Shown here: in pieces, positions 51,990 through 60,518 of the stretch | Layout: every line of letters starts with the position of its first letter | How positions within the stretch are numbered: the stretch's first letter is position 1 | Origin: M0108 sp044228795 | GTDB lineage: Bacteria > Pseudomonadota > Gammaproteobacteria > Chromatiales > Chromatiaceae | NCBI GenBank assembly: GCA_044228795.1 | Contig: JBGAUE010000004.1 | Span: forward strand, 128,302 to 192,301 | Length of the DNA: 64,000 nt | Direction: 5' to 3' | Made by a program: the position numbers and the translations under genes | Notes under the pieces: generated by a model | Databases searched by the model: none | What the model saw: the letters and a program-made list of their open reading frames with translations, nothing else | What the model was told of the DNA's origin: nothing

Positions 51990-52640
51990 TCAGGCAGCCG
52001 CTTTAGTCGGCTTATAAAAGATATGTTTACCGATGCGGGTGGTTCTTTTGTAGGTGTGTGACCAGTCCGGCTTGACTCGGGTCGCGTGGAAATAGAGCGC
52101 GCCCTGAGTGGGGTCCTTATGCAGACCATCCAGGGTCTTGCGGGCAATTTCCAGGGAGTCTTGCCAGGCATCCGAATCCTTGGGAGGCGATTTAGGCTTT
52201 TGGCACCACCAGGAAAATTGGCAACTCTTCTTATTGCGTTGCTTGACGACGCCACAAACCGACTGAGGGAAGGAATCGGACTTGACACGGTTGAGGGTGA
52301 CGGCGGCAACGGCCTGCTTACCGGTGAGCGACTCTGCCCCAGCCTCGTGGTAGATGTTGAGTGCCAGACAGTGCAACTCGGCATTCAGGTTGCCGGGGTT
52401 CTTGCTAGGCTGGGGGTTCGGCGCTTTCACCTTTGCGATTACGGATGGGGTGGCCTTGGGGGCATCATCGTCGCCGTCACTAGTCTCGGAATCCTGATCT
52501 GGCTTTTGGCGGTTTTTGACATCCTCATCAAGGGCGACGGGTAGTGGGGATTCATGGGCCGGGTTAGCCGAAGCCAGGTTCATCGGGGCGGAAGCCATGA
52601 CGCTTGCCGCGAGGATCAGGGTGCGGACATCCAGGTTCAT
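51990..52640 (-). CDS. SleB-type cell-wall hydrolase
   Basis: A 216-aa exported protein. The signal peptide (LILAASVMASAPMNLASAN) is followed by a Lys/Asp/Pro-rich linker and a Hydrolase_2 (SleB) domain at about 95-216, with the catalytic-type Glu in LALNIYHEAGAESLTGKQAV, AAVTLNRVKSDSFPQSVCGVV split, and GALYFHATRVKPDWS. SleB-like enzymes cleave peptidoglycan glycan strands. The ATG at 52640 has GAGGT eight bases upstream and is chosen over 52664. Upstream is a clear sigma-70 promoter. Confidence 0.85.
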   Translation of the reverse strand: MNLDVRTLILAASVMASAPMNLASANPAHESPLPVALDEDVKNRQKPDQDSETSDGDDDAPKATPSVIAKVKAPNPQPSKNPGNLNAELHCLALNIYHEAGAESLTGKQAVAAVTLNRVKSDSFPQSVCGVVKQRNKKSCQFSWWCQKPKSPPKDSDAWQDSLEIARKTLDGLHKDPTQGALYFHATRVKPDWSHTYKRTTRIGKHIFYKPTKAAA

Positions 52641-52681
52641 GATGGAAACCTCATGAAAAATCATTAAGTCAGGAGGTGGAT

Positions 52682-52710
52682 ATCATAGGGTTTTCCCTAT
52701 TCCCTGTCAA
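52682..52710 (-). promoter_or_regulatory. sigma-70 promoter for the SleB-type hydrolase
   Basis: On the minus strand TTGACA (52710-52705), a 17-bp spacer and TATGAT (52687-52682). It lies ~42 bp upstream of the ATG at 52640. Confidence 0.7.
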
Positions 52711-52778
52711 GGCGTAGGAATTATGGTGCTGATAATTAATCTATAATCAATAGGTTGTAAAAACGTTTATTTTAATGT

Positions 52779-52803
52779 TGGTTAGGCCCTACCCTAACAA
52801 ACC
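52779..52803. repeat. inverted repeat in an AT-rich intergenic region
   Basis: TTGGTTAGG and CCTAACAAA flank a 6-base spacer (CCCTAC), a near-perfect palindrome within ~220 bp of AT-rich DNA between the hydrolase and tpm. It could be an operator or a tpm terminator; there is no T-run directly after the stem. Confidence 0.4.
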
Positions 52804-52861
52804 GCGCTAGGCTGAAAGTTAATAACTTATTGTAATATTAGAGTATTATTATATTTTATAG

Positions 52862-53533
52862 TCAAGATGTTGGAACTGGTAATGGCTGTAAGGCGTATAC
52901 CCGTTCCACCATGCGTGTCAGGCCTTGTTCGCGGTAGCGCGGGATCGTGGCGAAGAGATCCAGGGCCGCGATCTCGGTGAGGCTGAGGCGCTGCGCGAAA
53001 AGGGCGCGGACCTCTCGATCGGTCACCGCAAAGGGTGGTCCGGCTCGTTCGGTCTGTTCATAGTCCAGGGTGATGAGGAGTCCGCTGACCGACCGGGGCA
53101 GCAGGGTACCCAGGTGATGAGTGTAGGCGGCTCGCATGGCCAGTGGCAGGGCGATCAGGGCGGCGCGGTCAAAAAGGGCGGTGACGTCCGCGACCTGTTC
53201 AGGTTGCAGGGCAAAGAAGTCGCCGCACAGGATTTCCAGTTGATCGACGCGGTATCTCGTAAAAGGGGGTTCGTCGCTGATGGTGGGCGTCAGGCCATTT
53301 TCGGTGAAAAAGGCCTCAACCCCGAGTGGGCTAATTTCAACCCCCAGAACCCGGTAACCCTCACCCGCCAGCCAGAGCAGGTCCCGGGATTTGCCGCAGA
53401 GGGGGGCCAGAACCCGAGCCCCTGGCATCACGCCGGGCGGAGGCCAATAGGCCTGCAGGTGGGGATTGATGTCGCCCTGATGCCAGCCGGTCTCACCCTT
53501 GAGCCAGCGTTGGTGCCAAAAGTCTTGATTCAT
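52862..53533 (-). CDS. tpm: thiopurine S-methyltransferase
   Basis: A 223-aa SAM-dependent methyltransferase. FWHQRWLKGETGWHQGDINPHL at the N-terminus and RVLAPLCGKSRDLLWLAGEGYRVLGVEIS are family hallmarks, followed by DRAALIALPLAMRAAYTHHL. The bacterial enzymes are linked to methylation of selenium and tellurium oxyanion products as well as thiopurines. Single gene, same strand as hemL but ~355 bp away. Cytoplasmic. Confidence 0.92.
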   Translation of the reverse strand: MNQDFWHQRWLKGETGWHQGDINPHLQAYWPPPGVMPGARVLAPLCGKSRDLLWLAGEGYRVLGVEISPLGVEAFFTENGLTPTISDEPPFTRYRVDQLEILCGDFFALQPEQVADVTALFDRAALIALPLAMRAAYTHHLGTLLPRSVSGLLITLDYEQTERAGPPFAVTDREVRALFAQRLSLTEIAALDLFATIPRYREQGLTRMVERVYALQPLPVPTS

Positions 53534-53888
53534 GATGCCGGATTTCCGTGCGGGTCAGTGAGGTGCTGGCCAAAATATGGGGGGAATTTCTGAATGAGGC
53601 ATGTTGGTGCTGGAGCCCCGCGCGAATGAGGCCAGGATCGAATAGGGCTTGGGGCTGTTCGTTTTCGATCAGGAGATGGTCCTGGTCGTGGGGGGGCAGA
53701 CAGGTTTGTTCATTGGGGTCGGGGCTCTTAGTAAGGCAATATCGATCAGGAGGCGAGAGGGGTTGACCAAGGGCAAATCCCCTTTCAAAGGGGCTAGATT
53801 TGGGTATGCATCCGGGCATACTGGTGGCCCCCCTCGCCAAGTCGGCCGTGGGGGGGGTAGCGGATAGCCTGGATAACCTGGGATTGAA
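53534..53888. other. 355-bp intergenic region between tpm and hemL
   Basis: No convincing gene was recognised. A palindrome CCCCTTT-C-AAAGGGG at 53779-53793 lies ~100 bp downstream of the hemL stop and could be part of its terminator, but no T-run follows on either strand. The tpm promoter should lie in the left part. Confidence 0.4.
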
Positions 53889-55175
53889 CTAACTGCTGAG
53901 GGATGCCAACACCCCTTTAGCGGCCGTCAGGGTGGCGTCGATGTCCGCCTCACTGTGCGCAGCGGAGACGAAACCGGCCTCGAAGGCGGAGGGGGCCAGG
54001 TACTGCCCTCGAGCTAACATGGCGTGGAAGAAGGTCCGGAAGCGTGTCACATCGCATGCCATGGCCCCGGCGTAATCCGTCACCTGGTCCGCTGCGGTGA
54101 AAAAGAGGCCAAACATGCCGCCGACCTGGTTGGTGGTCAGGGAGATGCCCGCGTCCCGGGCGACTTGCCGCAAACCCGTCGTCAGTTGTTGGGTCTTGGC
54201 GCTCAGATCCTCATAAAACCCAGGGACGGAGATGAGTTCCAGAGTTTTGAGGCCTGCGGTCATGGCGACCGGGTTGCCGGACAAGGTACCGGCCTGATAG
54301 ACGGGGCCTAGGGGTGAGATCTTCTCCATCACCTCGCGCCGGCCGCCGAAGGCGCCTACCGGCATGCCGCCGCCAATGATTTTACCCAGGGTCGTCAGGT
54401 CGGGCGTCACTCCATAGAGGGCCTGGGCGCCGCCGAGGGCGACGCGGAAGCCGGTCATGACCTCGTCGAAAATGAGCAGGGCACCATGAGTGTCGCAGAT
54501 TTCCCGCAGACCTGCCAGGAAGCCTGGGACCGGGGGGATGCAGTTCATGTTGCCCGCTACGGGCTCAACAATGATGCAGGCAATCTCGTCGCCCATACGG
54601 TTGAAGAGGTCTCGCACCGGGTCGAGGTCATTGTAGGCCAGGGTCAGGGTGAGTTCCGCCAGGGCGGCGGGGACACCGGGGGAACTGGGTTCGCCCAATG
54701 TGAGGGCACCGGAGCCGGCCTTGACCAGCAGGGAATCCGCATGGCCGTGGTAGCCGCCCTCGAATTTGACCAGGCGATCGCGGCGGGTGAAGCCGCGTGC
54801 CAGGCGAATGGCGCTCATGGTGGCCTCGGTGCCGGAACTGACCATACGGACAAGGTCCATGGAGGGCACCAGTTCGCAGACCCTGTCGGCCATGCGGGTT
54901 TCAAGCTCGGTGGGCGCGCCGAAGGAGAGACCGGATTGGATACGCTCGGCGATGGCTGCGATGACCTCGGGGTGGGCGTGGCCGAGGATCATGGGGCCCC
55001 AGGAGCCCACATAGTCGATGTAGCGTTGGCCGTCGGCGTCAAAAATATAGGGGCCGCTGGCGCGCTCGAAGAAGACCGGATCGCCACCAACGCTTCGAAA
55101 GGCGCGTACCGGTGAGTTGACACCACCGGGGATATGGCGCTGGGCCGCGGTGAAGAGGTCATGAGATCGGGACAT
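53889..55175 (-). CDS. hemL: glutamate-1-semialdehyde 2,1-aminomutase
   Basis: A PLP enzyme forming 5-aminolevulinate for haem and (bacterio)chlorophyll. 428 aa. It has the HemL start SHDLFTAAQRHIPGGVNSPVRAF, the PLP Asp in LLIFDEVMTGFRVA and the Schiff-base Lys K265 in TLGKIIGGGMPVGAFGG. The ATG at 55175 with AGGAGG upstream is preferred over 55196. It follows thiD by 138 bp on the same strand; the thiE gene commonly found between them in relatives is absent. Confidence 0.95.
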   Translation of the reverse strand: MSRSHDLFTAAQRHIPGGVNSPVRAFRSVGGDPVFFERASGPYIFDADGQRYIDYVGSWGPMILGHAHPEVIAAIAERIQSGLSFGAPTELETRMADRVCELVPSMDLVRMVSSGTEATMSAIRLARGFTRRDRLVKFEGGYHGHADSLLVKAGSGALTLGEPSSPGVPAALAELTLTLAYNDLDPVRDLFNRMGDEIACIIVEPVAGNMNCIPPVPGFLAGLREICDTHGALLIFDEVMTGFRVALGGAQALYGVTPDLTTLGKIIGGGMPVGAFGGRREVMEKISPLGPVYQAGTLSGNPVAMTAGLKTLELISVPGFYEDLSAKTQQLTTGLRQVARDAGISLTTNQVGGMFGLFFTAADQVTDYAGAMACDVTRFRTFFHAMLARGQYLAPSAFEAGFVSAAHSEADIDATLTAAKGVLASLSS

Positions 55176-55313
55176 GGCGGTGGACCTCCTGGTCAAGGGG
55201 CGGGCGGGGAAAATGGTTGGGTCAGGGGCGGGTTTCAGTAGTCGCGCTGTGATGGCAGGTATCCCATTTACATTGACGCGCGCGGGCCGGCTGCGACCCA
55301 GACTTCGCCATTC

Positions 55314-56171
55314 TCAAGGGTTATGCCGCTGCTGGCAACCAGCGACGGAACCCTGTTGGGGTCCTTCATCGCCGGGGACGAGGTTATCCAGGGCGTATAG
55401 TCGGTTAGGCGTCCATTGGCCCCGGCCCGTATGGGTCGCGCTTTTAAGGCTGAGCCAGGTGTAATCCTGGGCCACCGCCACCGCGTCTTCCAATGTCTGA
55501 CCCAAGGCGAGGCGGGCGGCGATGGCGCTGGCCAGGGTGCACCCCGAGCCGTGGTATACCTCGGGCAGGCGTGGCCAGTGCCATTCGCGCTGGCTGCCAT
55601 CCTGGCCGTAGAGCCGGTTGATGACCTCGGTACTCTCATCGTGGGTGCCGGTTATGAGTACCCACCGGCAGCCACTGGCAAGCAGGCGAGTGGCGCAGGC
55701 ATCCGGTGTTTGGGTACTGCTCAGGGCTTGGGCCTCCGGGAGGTTTGGGGTAGCCAGGAGACAACGGCCGAGCAAATGTGAGCGTATCTGTTCAAACAAG
55801 CTGGGGTCAGACACCTTTTGCCCGGCACCCGAGGCGAGAACGGGATCTAGGATCATAGGGAGTTCTGGGTATTCGTCCGCCAATTGGCACAACCAGTGTG
55901 CCAGGTGCGCACTGCCCAGCAGGCCGATCTTGATTGCCTTGACCTGGCTGTCCGCCAGGATCAGGCGGCATTGGGCCTCTACCTCGGCCACCGGCTGGGG
56001 CCAGAGCCCAAGTAGGCCTTGGGTATCCTGGCGGGTGAGGCAGGAAACTACGGTTGCCGCATGGATGCCATTGGCACGTGCGGCCTCAGCATCCGCCTGG
56101 ATGCCGGCACCGCCGCTCGGGTCATGTCCGCCGAGGCAGAGGATGATGGGGGCTTGGTTGGATTCGGACAT
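55314..56171 (-). CDS. thiD: hydroxymethylpyrimidine/phosphomethylpyrimidine kinase
   Basis: Phosphorylates HMP and HMP-P for thiamine synthesis. A 285-aa ribokinase-fold protein with the N-terminal GHDPSGGAGIQADAEAARANG, MILDPVLASGAGQKVSD and the anion-hole/catalytic region EVYHGSGCTLASAIAARLALG. Transcribed toward hemL and divergent from the gene at 56282. Confidence 0.93.
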   Translation of the reverse strand: MSESNQAPIILCLGGHDPSGGAGIQADAEAARANGIHAATVVSCLTRQDTQGLLGLWPQPVAEVEAQCRLILADSQVKAIKIGLLGSAHLAHWLCQLADEYPELPMILDPVLASGAGQKVSDPSLFEQIRSHLLGRCLLATPNLPEAQALSSTQTPDACATRLLASGCRWVLITGTHDESTEVINRLYGQDGSQREWHWPRLPEVYHGSGCTLASAIAARLALGQTLEDAVAVAQDYTWLSLKSATHTGRGQWTPNRLYALDNLVPGDEGPQQGSVAGCQQRHNP

Positions 56172-56281
56172 GTCTGGTAGGGCGGGAGGTAATCATTGGA
56201 GCCGGGTTAAAACAGGCAGGGGTTAACAGGCAAGGGCGGGAATCTCGGCTATGCTTCTTTCCTAAGAGCCGCATTTCAGGG

Positions 56282-56770
56282 ATGTGCTTCCAGATGATCC
56301 AGCCATTTGAGGAAATGACGGGTCTCGCTCAGAGTTATTGCCGGCTCATCGAGGCCGCCTGCCAGAACGAGCCCGCCTGGTTGGCCCGGGTGGCTGACCT
56401 CTTGCCACGCCTTCACGCCGCCCTGACTGCCCTCGGTAGCGTTGATCCTGACATGTCCGCCTATCCGATGCCAGATCTTGATGACCGCTTTGAACTGTTC
56501 GGGTGCCTGCGCGATCTGCTTGGCGAGCGGGATAGTTATTGGCTGGAGTTTGATCCCATAGGGGATGGTGCGGCCCTCACCGGGAGTCTGGCGGACGATC
56601 TCACCGACATCTATTTTGAACTGCGGCAGGGCCTTACCCTTGCCGAATCCTTTCCGGTGGGTGCCAGGCAGGGTTGGCTCGCGGGCTTTGAGGCACATTG
56701 GGGGCGTCACCTCTGCGACGCCGAGCGCCACCTCTTCGACCTGGCGGCGCGGGGTCGGCTAGTCTCATGA
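56282..56770 (+). CDS. DUF5063-like protein of unknown function
   Basis: A 162-aa cytoplasmic, mainly helical protein without signal or TM segments. The phrase DSYWLEFDPIGDGAALTGSL followed by ADDLTDIYFELRQGL matches what I recall of the DUF5063 family. The C-terminus has HWGRHLCDAERHLFDL. An internal ATG at 56294 is an alternative start. It lies ~66 bp upstream of an A-type Fe-S carrier gene on the same strand. Function unknown. Confidence 0.7.
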   Translation: MCFQMIQPFEEMTGLAQSYCRLIEAACQNEPAWLARVADLLPRLHAALTALGSVDPDMSAYPMPDLDDRFELFGCLRDLLGERDSYWLEFDPIGDGAALTGSLADDLTDIYFELRQGLTLAESFPVGARQGWLAGFEAHWGRHLCDAERHLFDLAARGRLVS

Positions 56771-56836
56771 GTGGCAAGGATAGGTGATTCTTTGGTATCT
56801 TAGGACTAATCCTTAGCACTTTACGGAGATAATTCC

Positions 56837-57211
56837 ATGTTGGCGGCCTTATCCGAACAAGACCTTTCCCTGACTGGCACCGCCCAAAATAAGATGGGCG
56901 AGCTTTTCAATCAAGTTGAAGAGAGCATCCAGGGGGTACGCGTATTTGCCACTCCTGGGGGGTGTAGCGGCATTAGCTTCGGCATGACGTTCACCGATAG
57001 CATCAATGATAACGACGGCGTCCTGGATTGCGAGAGTTTCAAGGTGGTTGTCGATGACGGTACCTTGCCCTACCTGCGCGGCGTCGAGATTGACTTTGTC
57101 GATCGTGGCGATGGCGCTGCCACCTTTGTATTCAACAATTTGCCCTCAATGGGGGGCGGCTGTGGTAGCTGTGGCTCGGGCGGCGGCGGTGGAGGGGGTG
57201 GCTGCTCCTGA
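56837..57211 (+). CDS. HesB/IscA-like A-type carrier with Gly-rich Cys tail
   Basis: A 124-aa protein with the A-type fold: GVRVFATPGGCSGISFGMTF holds C43, and the C-terminal pair is C109 and C112 in GGGCGSCGSGG. Standard IscA/ErpA proteins have CGC; here the spacing is CxxC, then eight glycines and a last Cys (C123). The central part (LPYLRGVEIDFVDRGDGAATFVF) matches the family. It may carry Fe-S or iron, or have another role. A canonical ErpA is encoded 2.4 kb downstream. Confidence 0.75.
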   Translation: MLAALSEQDLSLTGTAQNKMGELFNQVEESIQGVRVFATPGGCSGISFGMTFTDSINDNDGVLDCESFKVVVDDGTLPYLRGVEIDFVDRGDGAATFVFNNLPSMGGGCGSCGSGGGGGGGGCS

Positions 57212-57353
57212 CCTTTGGTGACTAATCCCCTGGCACCTGCCCGGGGTCGCCGGAGCGCACCTCGGGGATCGTGTCTCCGCCGGAGTGCCTTGCCGAGGTG
57301 ATGCTTCCCGTGAACATCGACAGGGATTGGTCGGGAATGGAGCCTGTTAACCC

Positions 57354-58385
57354 ATGATCAACGTCGGCATCGTCGGCGGAACCGGCTATACAGGTTCCGA
57401 ACTCCTGAGATTATTGGCGCGCCATCCCCAGGTCTCTTTGACCACCATCACCTCGCGCGGGGAGGCAGGGCAAGCCGTAGCAGACATGTTTCCGCACCTG
57501 CGCGGACGGGTGAATCTCAACTTCAGCGAGCCCGATGTGGGTCGTCTGGGTGAGTGCGATTTGGTCTTCTTCGCGACCCCCAATGGCACGGCGATGAAGA
57601 TGGCCCCCGACCTGTTGGAGCGGGGCGCCAAGGTTATCGACTTGGCAGCCGATTTTCGTTTGAAGGACCCGGCGATCTGGGAATGCTGGTACCAGATGCC
57701 TCATGCCTGCCCCGAGCTATTGGTGGAGGCGGTTTATGGACTGCCCGAGGTCAATCGCGCGGCCATTCGCGAGGCGAGGTTAGTGGCGAATCCCGGATGC
57801 TATCCTACTGCCGTGACCCTGGGTTTTCTGCCGCTGTTGGAGCAGGGTTGGGTTGACCCCGGCTGGCTGGTAGCGGATGCCAAGTCCGGAGTTAGCGGTG
57901 CCGGGCGCAAGGCTAGCGTGGGCATGCTCATGGCAGAGGTCGGCGAGAGCTTCAAGGCTTACTCTGTGATGGGTCATCGCCACCAGCCGGAAATCTTTCA
58001 GAGTCTGTCCTCGGTGGTTGGTGCGGGTTTGCGTCTGACTTTCGTGCCCCACCTGTTGCCCATGATTCGAGGCATTGAGGCCACTCTCTATGCCCGCTTG
58101 AATGGACTTGGCCAGGATCTCCAGTCCGCATACCAGGCCCGGTATCGCACGGAACCCTTTGTTGATGTCCTGCCAGCCGGTTCCCATCCAGATACCCGCT
58201 CGGTGCGCGGATCTAATACCTGCCGAATCGCCGTGGCGGAGCCCCTTAACGAGGGTATCGTCGTGGTTCAATCTGTCATTGATAATCTGGTCAAGGGCGC
58301 GGCAGGTCAGGCCGTGCAAAATATGAATCTCATGTTTGGGTTAGACGAGACCGAGGCGCTGGAGGCTCTGGCTTTGCTGCCCTGA
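57354..58385 (+). CDS. argC: N-acetyl-gamma-glutamyl-phosphate reductase
   Basis: NADPH-dependent reduction of N-acetylglutamyl phosphate in arginine synthesis. 343 aa, with the Rossmann motif GIVGGTGYTGSELLRLL at the N-terminus, the active-site Cys C149 in NPGCYPTA and GRKASVGMLMAEVGESFKAY. It begins a conserved run: argC, DUF6776-like, bactofilin, erpA, and (after a short gene) tyrS. The upstream gap (57212-57353) should hold its promoter. Confidence 0.95.
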   Translation: MINVGIVGGTGYTGSELLRLLARHPQVSLTTITSRGEAGQAVADMFPHLRGRVNLNFSEPDVGRLGECDLVFFATPNGTAMKMAPDLLERGAKVIDLAADFRLKDPAIWECWYQMPHACPELLVEAVYGLPEVNRAAIREARLVANPGCYPTAVTLGFLPLLEQGWVDPGWLVADAKSGVSGAGRKASVGMLMAEVGESFKAYSVMGHRHQPEIFQSLSSVVGAGLRLTFVPHLLPMIRGIEATLYARLNGLGQDLQSAYQARYRTEPFVDVLPAGSHPDTRSVRGSNTCRIAVAEPLNEGIVVVQSVIDNLVKGAAGQAVQNMNLMFGLDETEALEALALLP

Positions 58386-58397
58386 GGTTGGAAAATC

Positions 58398-59132
58398 ATG
58401 GGTAACCCCTGGCGGGTGCCATCGCCTCGCATCGTTCTCCACCAGGGTGGTGGCTGGGGGCGGAGGCTGCTCCTGATCCTCCTGGTATTCGGTGCGATCG
58501 CTGGGGCCTTTTTCGCGGGTGTTTTCCTGGCACGCGAGGAAGGTAAACCCCACATAGCCCTCACCTCAACCCTAAGGCAACAAAACCAATTACTGGTCGA
58601 GGAGGTGGCCGCATTACGCGGCGAGAAGGCTGCGATCGAGATTGGCCAGCAGATCGATCAGGACACCCTGATGGCCGCACGGAAAAGCCTCAAGGCGGAA
58701 CAGGAGGCTCGGCAGACCTTGGAAAAGGATCTTTCCGCTCTTAAGCGGTTGATCCGAGAGGGCGGTGACGGCATCCTCAAAATCCAGGACTTTGTCCTGA
58801 CGGCGGTTGGCGAGGGGGGTCTGTATGAATTCAGCTTCACAACCAGTCAATTGATGTCAGACTATCCCGAATCTCTCGCCAAGGCCTCTATCAAGTTAGT
58901 GGCTAAGCGAGGTGGCAAGAAGGTTGAGCTGGGCCTTGACAAGCTTCCGGGTTCGGAACCCATGTCCTTTGCGCTTAAATTCAAACATTTCCAGAGTGTT
59001 AAGGGGGTCATTAAGATTCCCTCCAATCTGGAACCCGAGGCCTTGACCATCGAGATCGAACCGACCAGTAAGAGGCTAATCCCGGTTACTGAATCCTTTC
59101 CCTGGCCGAAAGCGCCGGAGGCTGGAGACTGA
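58398..59132 (+). CDS. DUF6776-like single-pass membrane protein
   Basis: A 244-aa protein with a short N-terminus, one TM helix at about 24-45 (LLLILLVFGAIAGAFFAGVFLA), a coiled coil (about 55-115) and a C-terminal beta domain (FVLTAVGEGGLYEFSFTTSQL, then FALKFKHFQSVKGVIKIPSN). In this neighbourhood the gene between argC and the bactofilin is usually of this type; function unknown, though the partner suggests a role at the cell envelope. It starts 12 bp after argC and ends two bases before the bactofilin start. Confidence 0.75.
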   Translation: MGNPWRVPSPRIVLHQGGGWGRRLLLILLVFGAIAGAFFAGVFLAREEGKPHIALTSTLRQQNQLLVEEVAALRGEKAAIEIGQQIDQDTLMAARKSLKAEQEARQTLEKDLSALKRLIREGGDGILKIQDFVLTAVGEGGLYEFSFTTSQLMSDYPESLAKASIKLVAKRGGKKVELGLDKLPGSEPMSFALKFKHFQSVKGVIKIPSNLEPEALTIEIEPTSKRLIPVTESFPWPKAPEAGD

Positions 59133-59134
59133 AC

Positions 59135-59563
59135 TTGGCCAAGAAGCTGAACTTGGGCAAAAAGAAGAAATTCAGGTTCCCCCCCTACGATACCCTCATC
59201 GGTAAGGGTGCCGAGGTGCAGGGTAACCTGCGTTTTGTTGGTGGCCTGCATGTAGATGGTACGATTCGGGGCAATGTTATCGCTGAGATAGCCCCTACGG
59301 GCGATGCGGCCGTCAGCCTGTCCGCGACAGGAGTTATTGATGGCAATCTGGAGTCGCCCTTCGTGGTGCTCGATGGAAAGGTAAGGGGTGATGTTCGCGC
59401 CTCCGAACGTGCCCTCCTGGCCGCCGGGGCCCGTATTGAGGGAACCCTCTATTACGGTGCCTTGACGATGGATGATGGGGCCGAGATCCATGGCGATCTG
59501 GTGCTCCTGGATCCCGATGGCATACCTATCCGGCAGGTCGCGGACCCCCGATGCTCTGAATGA
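59135..59563 (+). CDS. bactofilin (polymer-forming cytoskeletal protein)
   Basis: A 142-aa protein with the bactofilin beta-helix core (TLIGKGAEVQGNLRFVGGLH, VDGTIRGNVIAEIAP, VVLDGKVRGDVRASERALL, ARIEGTLYYGALTMDDGAEI). Bactofilins polymerise on the inner membrane and shape cell wall growth. It has a Lys-rich N-terminus and a TTG start at 59135. It follows the membrane coiled-coil gene by two bases, so the products may interact. Confidence 0.88.
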   Translation: MAKKLNLGKKKKFRFPPYDTLIGKGAEVQGNLRFVGGLHVDGTIRGNVIAEIAPTGDAAVSLSATGVIDGNLESPFVVLDGKVRGDVRASERALLAAGARIEGTLYYGALTMDDGAEIHGDLVLLDPDGIPIRQVADPRCSE

Positions 59564-59651
59564 GCCAGCCCCTCAGGCTTGAATATCGGCGAGGGGAAGC
59601 GCATCTCTATTACTCTAGAATCCAATCTCCCCTACAACGAGGTCCCAAGCC

Positions 59652-60002
59652 ATGATGGCAGATGTCGCACTGGAAACCCCACTCATTTTTACCACTGCCG
59701 CCGCGGCCAAGGTAGCCGATCTGATCCAGGAGGAGGGCAATCCCAGCCTTATGCTGCGTGTTTACATTCAGGGCGGTGGCTGTTCTGGATTTCAGTACGG
59801 ATTCACCTTTGAGGAAATTCTGCAGGATGGCGATACCGAGGTCGTGACCGATGGCGTCAAGTTGGTCGTGGATCCCATGAGCCTACAATACCTTACGGGT
59901 GCTGAAATCGACTATACAGAGGGGTTGCAGGGTGCTCAATTCGTCATCCGCAACCCCAATGCCACCACCACCTGTGGCTGCGGATCATCTTTTTCGGCTT
60001 GA
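59652..60002 (+). CDS. erpA: iron-sulfur cluster insertion protein ErpA
   Basis: A-type carrier delivering Fe-S clusters to apo-enzymes. 116 aa, with the family Cys at C44 (GGGCSGFQYGF), C108 and C110 (TTTCGCGSS). GAGGT precedes the ATG at 59652; a second ATG follows directly. Position between the bactofilin and tyrS matches the common gammaproteobacterial order. Confidence 0.94.
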   Translation: MMADVALETPLIFTTAAAAKVADLIQEEGNPSLMLRVYIQGGGCSGFQYGFTFEEILQDGDTEVVTDGVKLVVDPMSLQYLTGAEIDYTEGLQGAQFVIRNPNATTTCGCGSSFSA

Positions 60003-60093
60003 TTCTTTGCTAGGTATGCCCCGTTCTCCCAGCCCCATGGCAACCGCCCTATTTTGAATATCACCCGAAATTGGAGAGCTTATTTATCCCCAG

Positions 60094-60342
60094 TTACCTG
60101 GGCTCGATGACGGCGCCTGGCTGAGGAGGGAGGGTGAGCGGGATGACGTCTGGATCCTTGCCCTGATCCCCCCCAAAGGATGGCCATCCCAGCCAGGAAG
60201 GTGCGAAGGCAATGGCAAGGCCGAGAGCCAGGGCCAGGGTGAAGACGAAAAGTACCGGCTTGACCAAGCTGCGCTTGCGTTTCCGGTAACTAGGTTCGAC
60301 CTGTCGAAATTTGTAGTCGCGCATGGACAAAGCCGACGCCAT
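60094..60342 (-). CDS. small basic single-pass membrane protein
   Basis: An 82-aa protein: basic N-terminus (DYKFRQVEPSYRKRKRSLVKP), one TM helix at about 29-50 (VLFVFTLALALGLAIAFAPSWLG) and a short Pro-rich tail. In relatives an anmK gene and an M23 peptidase gene lie in this interval, and the sequence could be the surviving N-terminal end of such a peptidase; that is inference. An alternative start is the ATG at 60324. Confidence 0.5.
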   Translation of the reverse strand: MASALSMRDYKFRQVEPSYRKRKRSLVKPVLFVFTLALALGLAIAFAPSWLGWPSFGGDQGKDPDVIPLTLPPQPGAVIEPR

Positions 60343-60518
60343 TTTTGAAATTTGAAGAAAATCAGAGGTTCTAGTTTAACCCTTTAGCCCTGGCTCCGAA
60401 ACCCTATCTCCTGTTTGGGTTCCCCCTGTCTCTCGGCCCCGGGCTGCTGGACCTGGTTTCGACTATCATCCCCCGCCTTAACTAAACCCCTGCTTTGTTC
60501 TATCCGGAGAGCTTGTCC

